This document shows, in pieces, positions 9,023-15,876 of a DNA stretch of 64,000 nt. Position numbers and translations under genes: made by a program. The stretch is from contig CAIJIT010000355.1 of the NCBI GenBank assembly GCA_903820745.1, positions 34,015 to 98,014 on the forward strand. Direction: 5' to 3'. The stretch's first letter is position 1; every line of letters begins with the position of its first letter. Source of the DNA: an uncultured Burkholderiales bacterium (lineage in GTDB: Bacteria > Pseudomonadota > Gammaproteobacteria > Burkholderiales > Burkholderiaceae_C). The notes beneath the pieces are model-generated. The model was not told the origin of the DNA. It searched no databases and was given only the letters and a program-made list of their open reading frames with translations.

Positions 9023-10210
9023 GTGCCACAGACTTCAGAAATTCAGGAATTGCCGGCGGTGGAGACTTTGCTGTTTTGCCCGTTGTCGCTGCGCGGCCTG
9101 CTGTTGCGCAATCGGGTGGTGGTGTCGCCGATGCTGACTTACCTTGCCTCGGCAGGCTTGCCAAGCGATGAACATCTGGTGCACTACGGCCGGTTCGCGA
9201 CTGGCGGCGCCGGACTGGTGTTTGTCGAGGCGACCAAAGTTGATCCTTGCGGTTGTTCCACCACCAAGGACCTTGGGCTCTGGAGCGATGCGTTTGTCGT
9301 ACCGCTGGCCCGCATTGCACGGGTTATCCAAGCTGGCGGCGCGGCGGCAGGCATACAGATCGCGCATTCGGGTCGCAAGGCACGGCGGTCTTTGCCTTGG
9401 GAAGGCAACCAGCCCTTGGCTACCTGCCTGGGAGTCGAGCAGGATCAGGTTTGGACCCTGATCGGGCCGAGCGCCGTCGCCCATTCTCCGCAATGTGAAG
9501 TGCCTGTCGCTATGAGTGCCGCTGACATCAAGGCGCAAATCGAGGCCTGGGGAGCCGCTGCAGCCAGGGCAGATGCAGCCGGTTTCGATGTCCTTGAGAT
9601 TCAGGCTGCGCATGGTTATCTGATCCACCAATTTCTTTCGCCAGTCGCCAACCAGCGTACTGATGGTTATGGTGGATCGCTCGATAACCGTATGCGCTTC
9701 GCGGTTGACCTAGTCCGCAGGGTGCGCGAGTCGTGGCCCGCGAACAAACCGCTGTTCTTTCGACTGTCAGCAGTCGATGACATGGGCTGGACAATCGAAA
9801 ACAGCGTTGTCCTTGCTGCCTTGCTGAAGACCCATGGCGTCGATGTTTTCGACTGCAGTTCTGGAGGTATTGCTGACCAGGTGACGGGAGCGGCACCAAT
9901 CGCCTACGGCTATCAGGTTCCCTATGCCAAGCGCATCCGTGCGGGCGCCGGCGTCATGACGATGGCAGTCGGGATGATCATCCATGCGCGTCAGGCCGAA
10001 GAGATCCTTGCCGAAGGCTCTGCCGATCTTGTAGCGATCGGGCGAGAAATGCTGCACAACCCCAACTGGGCATTCAATGCAGCCGAGAAACTGGGCATTC
10101 CAGCCCCTTTTTCGCTACTTTCGCAGAACGCCGAGTTCTGGCTGAAAAAGCGCTCACGCGTCAAGGGAATCCAGAGTTCCACATCTCTTGGCGACACTGT
10201 ACCCAGGTAG
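9023..10210 (+). CDS. Old Yellow Enzyme family NADH:flavin oxidoreductase
   Basis: A 395-residue FMN barrel enzyme of the OYE family, starting with GTG two bases after the amidohydrolase stop. Marks are LRNRVVVSPMLTY at the N-terminus, QIAHSGRKA, the HGYLIHQFLSPVANQRTDGYGGS active-site stretch and a C-terminal ADLVAIGREMLHNPNW. The length matches single-domain OYEs (YqjM/xenobiotic reductase), without the Fe-S/FAD half of 2,4-dienoyl-CoA reductase. The active-site pair usually written His-x-x-His or His-x-x-Asn reads QAAH here, so the first His is Gln. It probably reduces an activated C=C bond. It is the last gene of the plus-strand operon. Confidence 0.85.
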   Translation: MPQTSEIQELPAVETLLFCPLSLRGLLLRNRVVVSPMLTYLASAGLPSDEHLVHYGRFATGGAGLVFVEATKVDPCGCSTTKDLGLWSDAFVVPLARIARVIQAGGAAAGIQIAHSGRKARRSLPWEGNQPLATCLGVEQDQVWTLIGPSAVAHSPQCEVPVAMSAADIKAQIEAWGAAAARADAAGFDVLEIQAAHGYLIHQFLSPVANQRTDGYGGSLDNRMRFAVDLVRRVRESWPANKPLFFRLSAVDDMGWTIENSVVLAALLKTHGVDVFDCSSGGIADQVTGAAPIAYGYQVPYAKRIRAGAGVMTMAVGMIIHARQAEEILAEGSADLVAIGREMLHNPNWAFNAAEKLGIPAPFSLLSQNAEFWLKKRSRVKGIQSSTSLGDTVPR

Positions 10211-10564
10211 GAAGGCACCAATCCTGCATGGGTAGAGCTCAGTTCCCTGTCCTGTGCCATGCCGTTTGATGCGGTGGCTAGTCTGCAGAGCAAGCGGCGA
10301 GCGACTTCGCTCATGTCCGCTGAGCCGGTCTGCGCCCGGCTCTCCCCCTTTACTTCGCTGCGCCGCTCACCGCTTGCTCTGTGCGGATCGATCGGGTTTG
10401 CCCCGAAACACGGCCGTCATCACGGTCATCGCTGCAACTGGCAGGATGGGTGTTCTGCGGAGTGAAGTAAAGAAGGAGACGGCGGCCGCAGGCCGGCGGT
10501 GGATGACATGAACGCAGCAGAGCACCCATCTTGCCAACGCCAAGCCGGGTAGTACAAAAATCAA
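10211..10564. repeat. Intergenic stretch with interleaved inverted repeats
   Basis: No credible gene lies here, between two convergent transcription units. Two pairs of inverted arms are visible. Arm A at 10342-10356 pairs with 10464-10478 (13 of 15 positions, CTCCCCCTTTACTTC against GAAGTAAAGAAGGAG). Arm B at 10440-10458 pairs with 10517-10535 (17 of 19, GGCAGGATGGGTGTTCTGC against GCAGAGCACCCATCTTGCC). The arms interleave (A, B, A', B') rather than nest, which is unusual for a simple terminator. A degraded mobile element, a REP-like dispersed repeat or a structured RNA end are possible readings; copy number cannot be judged from one window. Confidence 0.5.
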
Positions 10565-11884
10565 CTAGCGTGGCGTGGCCACCGCCTTGGCATAACTTTT
10601 CAGCGCCCAGGCAAAGGACATCGCAGCCAGGGCGAATGTGAACATCACGGCCATCAGCGACCAGCGCAGGGCTTCGGCACCAAAGCGTGGGGTCAGCGCG
10701 TCGCTCAACATACCGACGGTCAAGGGGCCGAGTCCGCCGCCGATCATCGTCAGGCCGAGGTTGTAGAGCGCCAGCGCGGTGGTGCGACGGTGCGAGGAGA
10801 CCAGTTGCGTCAGTGCGGCAAAGCTTGGTGCGGTCCACCAAACGCCGAAAAACGAGAACAACAGGCTGAACGCCATCGCATGCGGAACATTGAGTGGGCC
10901 GAGTTGCCAGAATTGTCCGGCTGGGTACTGCAGATACATCACGCCGCAAGGCAAGGCGATGCACAGGCCGAGGATGGGCACGCCGAGTTGCCAGCGGGTA
11001 TCGCGCTGTGCCAGACGGTCGCAAAGCCAGCCGCTGAACAGGGCGCCGACGATCGAGGCCAGTCCGCTGAACAGGCCAACCAGGATGCCCGCGTCTTTCA
11101 AGCTCAGGCCATGGCTGCGCACCAGGAATGCGGTGCTCCAGATACCGATGCCATAGCCGGCAAAACCGATCAGCATGCCGGCCAGGGTGATGCGCATGAA
11201 AGCTGGCGAGGCCCAGATTTCCTGCAGCACGGTTTTGAGGCTCTCGCCTTCTCCGGCGCTGGCGGTCGCGGCCTCGCCCTGGCTGTTGAATCGCCCGCGC
11301 AGCGGTTCGATGCCGGCCAGGCGCAACAGCAGCGCGGCAATCAGACCGGGAACGGCCATCCAGAGAAAGGCACTGCGCCAGCCATATTTGTAGGCGATCC
11401 AGGCGCCCAGACCCAGGCCGACCAAAGTGCCGAAATGGGGCCCGAGCATGAACACACTCATGGCGCGGCTGCGCTGTGTCGGCGGGTAATGGTCTGCAAT
11501 CATCGACAGCGAAGGCGCGGTACCGCCCGATTCGCCGACCGCCACGCCGACCCTTGCGGCGGCCAGTTGCCAGTAACTGCCGGCCAGGCCGCACATTGCC
11601 GTCATCACGCTCCAGGCGGCACAACACCAGGCGACCATATTGCGCCGGTTGCCCCGGTCGGCGATGCGGCCCATCGGCACCGCCAGGGTCGAATAAAACA
11701 CGGCAAAAGCCAGGCCGCTGAGCAAGCCCATCGCGGTGTCGGAAACCTGGAATTCCTGCTTCACGGGTTCGATCAAAACCCCCATGATCTGGCGGTCGAT
11801 CAAGCTCATCGCGTAGACGAAGGTCAGCATCAACAAGGTGCAATGAGCGCGCCAACTGGTCGCCTCGATCGGGGTTTGATTCAT
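10565..11884 (-). CDS. MFS transporter (spinster-like)
   Basis: A major facilitator superfamily protein of about 439 residues with around 12 hydrophobic segments. I start it at ATG 11884 (MNQTPIEATSWRAH), which leads straight into the first membrane helix; the longer frame to 11980 adds a non-conserved Pro-rich leader. The loop after helix 2 reads PMGRIADRGNRRN, an MFS signature variant, and the first helix carries YAMSLIDRQIMGVLIEPVK, typical of the spinster-like group found in many steroid and aromatic gene clusters. It sits downstream of two genes of unclear function on the same strand. Uptake or export of a steroid or degradation intermediate is a reasonable guess, not shown. Confidence 0.82.
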   Translation of the reverse strand: MNQTPIEATSWRAHCTLLMLTFVYAMSLIDRQIMGVLIEPVKQEFQVSDTAMGLLSGLAFAVFYSTLAVPMGRIADRGNRRNMVAWCCAAWSVMTAMCGLAGSYWQLAAARVGVAVGESGGTAPSLSMIADHYPPTQRSRAMSVFMLGPHFGTLVGLGLGAWIAYKYGWRSAFLWMAVPGLIAALLLRLAGIEPLRGRFNSQGEAATASAGEGESLKTVLQEIWASPAFMRITLAGMLIGFAGYGIGIWSTAFLVRSHGLSLKDAGILVGLFSGLASIVGALFSGWLCDRLAQRDTRWQLGVPILGLCIALPCGVMYLQYPAGQFWQLGPLNVPHAMAFSLLFSFFGVWWTAPSFAALTQLVSSHRRTTALALYNLGLTMIGGGLGPLTVGMLSDALTPRFGAEALRWSLMAVMFTFALAAMSFAWALKSYAKAVATPR

Positions 11885-11933
11885 GCAAATTCCGGTTGAT
11901 AAGGATGGGTGGGAAACAGGTGAAGCTGGCGGT

Positions 11934-13061
11934 TCATTGACCATGGTTCCAGGTCTGGCAATTGCCCCAACCGGTGGCACCGGTCAGCGGGTCGAAGACC
12001 TTGACCAGGGCATCGCGGAACTGGTTCAGGCGTGCTACGGCAGCGGGGCTCGAGCAGTCGGCGCAATATTCGCCTTCGACCAGCAGCGGCCCGCGCCATT
12101 GACCATGAAAGCGCCCATCAAGCCCATGGTAGAGGCCAGCGCCGAGATGAAAACCGGTATCACCTTGCACCTGCAAATGCAACAAACGTTGGCTGCCATC
12201 CATCATCGTCAGCTCGACCTCGCCGCCCAGCAGGCGCTGGTTGTCGGGGTTGAATTGCAGCCTCGGCAAGATCCGGCGCAGGCCTTCACGGCGCCCGTCC
12301 GGGTATTCGAAACCGCCCTGCACTTTTTCATGCTGCCAGCCCTCGCCCGCATAGAGCAGGTAATACTGGTGGAATCCGTAATGGCTGCCGTCCGGGTTGC
12401 GGAACAGCAAGGGGTTCCAGATCGCCAGAATTCGCGGTGCGACGGCGTCGACCGGGTCAGCTTGCAGATCGGTCAATGGCGCGCCGACCCCAGGCCGCAA
12501 GCCCCAGGAATGGTCGCGCGTCATCACCCAGTCTTCGGGCGTGACCTGGTGGCGCTGGCCCTGCAGTTCGATCCAGCCGCTCGCCACACCGGTCTGGTGA
12601 TAACGAATCTGATTGGCGCTGTGGCGATAGCCGGTCAGCGTGCGCCGGTCCTCCCGGTCCTCGAGCATGCAGGGCAGCAAGCCGTCGAGCAGCAGGTCGA
12701 AGGCAATCGGTTGCTGTTCGGTCGCCTCCAGCCTGACCCGCACCTGCCGCAAGGGCTCGATCACCTCATAGCGCAGCGGGCCGACATCGATGTTGTTGAC
12801 TGCGCTGTCGAGCGCGCGGCTGGCGCGGACCGTCCATTGCTCGACGCCGCGCGACACGCCGCCATAAGCGTCGACGACATTGCGATTGACATATTTGCCG
12901 AAGCCCAAACCAATCGACAGGCTGCCGTCTCGCGCCGCCACCATGCCGCAGACTTTTTCGGCCCAGTTGGGGTCACTTTGCAGCACGCTGGCATGGGTCT
13001 CGACGATCTGGTGATTGAAGAATTCATCCGCATTGACAAGCGGGCCGATGCTTGCAGTCAT
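11934..13061 (-). CDS. Conserved hypothetical protein, lipocalin-like candidate
   Basis: I do not recognise this 375-residue protein with certainty. It lacks a signal peptide and membrane segments and is rich in Trp, Tyr and Gly within alternating strands (SHYGFHQYYLLYAGEGWQHEK, GGFEYPDGRREGLRR, ELTMMDGSQRLLHLQV). The pattern resembles lipocalin-like beta-barrel proteins such as the AttH/CrtC group. A DHSWGLRPGVG motif near the middle is striking, as that HSWG pattern occurs in CrtC-like hydratases. It lies 11 bp downstream of the kinase-like gene and 49 bp upstream of the MFS gene, so the three probably form one unit. A role in binding or hydrating a hydrophobic substrate is speculation. Confidence 0.6.
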   Translation of the reverse strand: MTASIGPLVNADEFFNHQIVETHASVLQSDPNWAEKVCGMVAARDGSLSIGLGFGKYVNRNVVDAYGGVSRGVEQWTVRASRALDSAVNNIDVGPLRYEVIEPLRQVRVRLEATEQQPIAFDLLLDGLLPCMLEDREDRRTLTGYRHSANQIRYHQTGVASGWIELQGQRHQVTPEDWVMTRDHSWGLRPGVGAPLTDLQADPVDAVAPRILAIWNPLLFRNPDGSHYGFHQYYLLYAGEGWQHEKVQGGFEYPDGRREGLRRILPRLQFNPDNQRLLGGEVELTMMDGSQRLLHLQVQGDTGFHLGAGLYHGLDGRFHGQWRGPLLVEGEYCADCSSPAAVARLNQFRDALVKVFDPLTGATGWGNCQTWNHGQ

Positions 13062-13071
13062 GGTCTTGATC

Positions 13072-14145
13072 CTAAAAATTCAGTCGTTCGGCGTGCAACT
13101 CGAGCAGCCGGCTGCCACCATTGCGCTCATCCATCCTTGCGTCTGGCGCGACCCAGCCCCGTTTTGTGAAGATGTCACCGATGCGGCTCATCACGATGGC
13201 AAAGCGCCAGGCAGCCAGCAACTCGTAATAAGGCAGGTCGGTCGCGCTGCAGCCGCTGACCTGTTCCCAGCGGGCAATGGTTTCGGCCTTCTCAGGCAGA
13301 CCCGCCAGCCTGGGCAGTCCATAGCCGGTGCACATCGATTCGTCCAGCATCAACCACCAAGCCAGGTCATCGACCGGATTGGCCAAGGCCGGGCGCTCCC
13401 AGTCGAGCATCCCGACCAGTCGCCCATCGCTATCGAAGACACAGTTGCCGAGCTTGGCATCACCCCAGCTCAGCGCCATCGGCTCATCTTGCGGCTGATG
13501 CAGTTGCAGCCAATCCATGGCCCGCCAAAGCAAGGGATAGCTGCGGCCGGACAGGCTTTCGCTCCAACCCAGCATGCGCTCGTAATAGTCAAGTAGCTGC
13601 ACCAAGGGGCTTTGGCCCTGTTGGGGCAAGAGGAAGGAAAAGCCTAGCGCGCGCCAGTCCAGTTTTGCCAGCGCGGCGAAACCATCGACGCCGGCGAACC
13701 AATGCTGACGCATTGGTTGCGGCGCCAGATCATGGAACCAGCCTTCCAGGTGATAAGGCGGATTCTCGTTGGGCACCCTGCCCTCGATGCGGGCCATGAG
13801 GAAGAATGGCGCGCCGATCACGCTGCTGTCGAGCTCCAGGCCCAGCAGCGCGGGTACAGGCAGGCCGGAGCCCTGCAACAGGGTCAGCGTGCGGTATTGG
13901 GTCTGCACATCGCAGTCCGGAAAGACCGAGGCGCCTTCGGGCTGGATGCGAATGACGATACCCTGGGTACCTTCATCGGTCTGCAGTTCGGCCAGCAAGG
14001 TGATGTTCGAGTAACCGCCCGCACTGCGCTGCAGATTCAGCAGCCTGGCGCTGCTGCGCCAATGTTTGACCAGCCATCGCTGCAGGCACAGCGACAGGGT
14101 CGGCAAATCGTCGCTGAACGACGGGCTGCAGGTCTGGCTGCTCAC
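13072..14145 (-). CDS. APH-family phosphotransferase-like protein
   Basis: A protein of about 357 residues in the aminoglycoside phosphotransferase/choline kinase fold. The nucleotide-binding lobe has a GGYSNITLLAEL glycine loop and VIRIQP. The catalytic loop reads LSWGDAKLGNCVF, with the Brenner-motif Asp and Asn present but Trp where the usual His stands; the metal-binding loop is GMLDWERP. I use GTG 14145, preceded by GAGGG at suitable distance; the longer frame begins with a TTG at 14178. Many family members in catabolic clusters act on small molecules or lipids rather than antibiotics. Its neighbours (MFS, unknown barrel protein, DUF1254 protein) do not identify the substrate. Confidence 0.78.
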   Translation of the reverse strand: MSSQTCSPSFSDDLPTLSLCLQRWLVKHWRSSARLLNLQRSAGGYSNITLLAELQTDEGTQGIVIRIQPEGASVFPDCDVQTQYRTLTLLQGSGLPVPALLGLELDSSVIGAPFFLMARIEGRVPNENPPYHLEGWFHDLAPQPMRQHWFAGVDGFAALAKLDWRALGFSFLLPQQGQSPLVQLLDYYERMLGWSESLSGRSYPLLWRAMDWLQLHQPQDEPMALSWGDAKLGNCVFDSDGRLVGMLDWERPALANPVDDLAWWLMLDESMCTGYGLPRLAGLPEKAETIARWEQVSGCSATDLPYYELLAAWRFAIVMSRIGDIFTKRGWVAPDARMDERNGGSRLLELHAERLNF

Positions 14146-14303
14146 AAGGGCGCCCTCATCGCACTGGACCGGGAACAAAGCTGAGCCCGGAACGCTTGCG
14201 CTAGCAGCCCAGCGGTCTGATGAAGAATGAAATCGTCGTGCGCCGTGATCATCAAGGAGTTCTCAGGTTGCAGCGCAATGTGGCATGGCCGATGTCGAGG
14301 TAA

Positions 14304-14321
14304 ATCTGCCAAACGGACTAG
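14304..14321. promoter_or_regulatory. Candidate regulon operator (7-4-7 dyad)
   Basis: ATCTGCC-AAAC-GGACTAG. The right half matches the RGACKAW half-site seen before hsaC, hsaA and ksi; the left half matches at 5 of 7 positions. It lies about 160 bp upstream of the kinase-like gene in a 269-bp gap after the DUF1254 gene, where a promoter for the kinase/unknown/MFS unit would be expected. Confidence 0.45.
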
Positions 14322-14414
14322 ATTGAAATCAGGCAAGGCCGCGACGCTGGATCGCGGCTCGATCGAGCTTGCACGGCAGCGCAAGCGGCGAACGGACCAG
14401 GCGATCTCCGGTGC

Positions 14415-15818
14415 TCAAGGTCGTTCGCGCAGCGGCGCCAGCTTGTAGCTGCCATCGAACACCGACCGCGCCGGCTCATAGATCCGCAGCACCAGGGAAA
14501 ACGGCTCTGTGCCGACCGGCAGCCAGTTGCTGCGCCCTTCGGGCGGCTCGGTCTGCTGGATGAAGAGATCGAGCGAGCCGTCCTTGTTCCATTGGAGCCC
14601 GGGGCTGCGGTCGCCGATGCTGTAGCGCCGCAGCGGGTTTTCGATCAGGGTAAAGCGCTGCAGGTCATAGGCGCTCAGCGACCAGAATGCGCCTGCAGGT
14701 GGCAGCTCATCCGGCAACAGATGCAGGACATAACGCTTGGCGCCGCTCATCAACTGCCCGGCGTCGTCGACCGTCTTGGCAGCGTAAGTGCTTTCTTCGG
14801 GCCGGTTGGCATAGCCGCCATAGGCGACGCCGGCGCGCATCAGGTAGTCATGACCGTAGTCCGCCAGGCCGAGCGGGAAGATCCAGCCATTGCGGACATC
14901 GGGCAATTTGCGCTGCGAACTGGCGCGCAGCATGGCCTGGCCATCCTTGATCGCCTGCAACAGACCGCGACGGCTCGCCTCGTCGAGGCCCTGCGGGTTG
15001 AAGTCGGGGCCTGCTCCGATACCGATCTGCTTGAACAAACCCAGCAAGGCCGCCTCGTCGGGCCGCGCCGCGTTGCGTTTCAGCCAGCGGTCAAGCAGGC
15101 TGAAGAATTCCAGCCCGCCGATCGGATCGAGCGGCGCGGCCGACTGTTGCGGCGGCATTGCCGAGGGTGGCATGCCGGGACTGAATTGCGACAGCGGCGC
15201 CGCCCAGAAGCCTCGCACCAGTGCCAAGGCAGCGGGAAAGTCGGCAGCACCGCCGACCAGCAGGCGGCCGAGAATCCAGACCTGCTGGGTCGCCATCGGT
15301 ACCGGTTTCACCCCGGCTGGCAAGGTGCCGGAAAACCCGGGGCCGACCAGCGCGAAATACTGTTCGGCGGTGCCGGTGGTGCGGCGGCCCAGATGGGTGA
15401 CCTCGTTGAAGAAATCGGTAATGGCCAGCGTGTAATAGCGCCCGGCAGTATCGGGCGCCCGCACGATGACAGGCTCGTTCGCGAGATCGAACCAGCCACC
15501 GAAATACAAGGTGTCGCTGTTAGGCGCGCGCAGATTGCCGACGGTCTCCGGCGTCATCAGCCCCTCATAGCGGTGGAAATGATTCAACGGCGCATAGGCA
15601 GGCTGGTCGGCCATGACCCGGTGCGTCTCGTTGTGCATCTGGCGCGACATGTCGACGATCGGATAGCCCCAGAGGTAGGCCAGGGTGCCGACATGGTGAG
15701 CCAACTGTTCGCGGATCAGCGCCTCAGACTGCGCGCGGGGGTCGTTTTGCTCTGCCCGAACTGCCGGCAATGCCAGGGCAAGGGCCAGAAGGGCCAGCAG
15801 CCAGCGACGGATTGACAT
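14415..15818 (-). CDS. DUF1254/DUF1214 exported protein
   Basis: A 467-residue secreted protein. I start it at ATG 15818 with AAGGAA upstream, which yields a clear signal peptide (RRW, then a Leu/Ala-rich core, then AVRAEQ). The longer frame runs back through the acyl-CoA dehydrogenase gene and has no support. The N-terminal half shows the DUF1254 pattern (AYLWGYPIVDMSRQMHNETH, NLRAPNSDTLYFGGWFDL, GRYYTLAITDFFNE). The C-terminal part shows DUF1214 (PPAGAFWSLSAYD, NPLRRYSIGDRSPGLQWNKDGSLDLFIQ split by short gaps). Function of these domains is not established. It is the last gene of the minus-strand unit that begins at the thiolase, so it may act on the side chain or on an outer substrate. Confidence 0.8.
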   Translation of the reverse strand: MSIRRWLLALLALALALPAVRAEQNDPRAQSEALIREQLAHHVGTLAYLWGYPIVDMSRQMHNETHRVMADQPAYAPLNHFHRYEGLMTPETVGNLRAPNSDTLYFGGWFDLANEPVIVRAPDTAGRYYTLAITDFFNEVTHLGRRTTGTAEQYFALVGPGFSGTLPAGVKPVPMATQQVWILGRLLVGGAADFPAALALVRGFWAAPLSQFSPGMPPSAMPPQQSAAPLDPIGGLEFFSLLDRWLKRNAARPDEAALLGLFKQIGIGAGPDFNPQGLDEASRRGLLQAIKDGQAMLRASSQRKLPDVRNGWIFPLGLADYGHDYLMRAGVAYGGYANRPEESTYAAKTVDDAGQLMSGAKRYVLHLLPDELPPAGAFWSLSAYDLQRFTLIENPLRRYSIGDRSPGLQWNKDGSLDLFIQQTEPPEGRSNWLPVGTEPFSLVLRIYEPARSVFDGSYKLAPLRERP

Positions 15819-15876
15819 GCCTGAAGATTCCTTGGGATTGCGGCTTCTTGCGGGTGATGATCGGGTTGCCTGCATG

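Noticed and set aside
10254..10511. Short plus-strand frames in the intergenic repeat region
   Set aside because: They run through the inverted-repeat arms, are Arg/Ser-rich and lack a ribosome site.
10790..11899. Plus-strand frame opposite the MFS gene
   Set aside because: Gln/Ala/Gly-rich with no motif; the minus-strand frame has twelve membrane segments.
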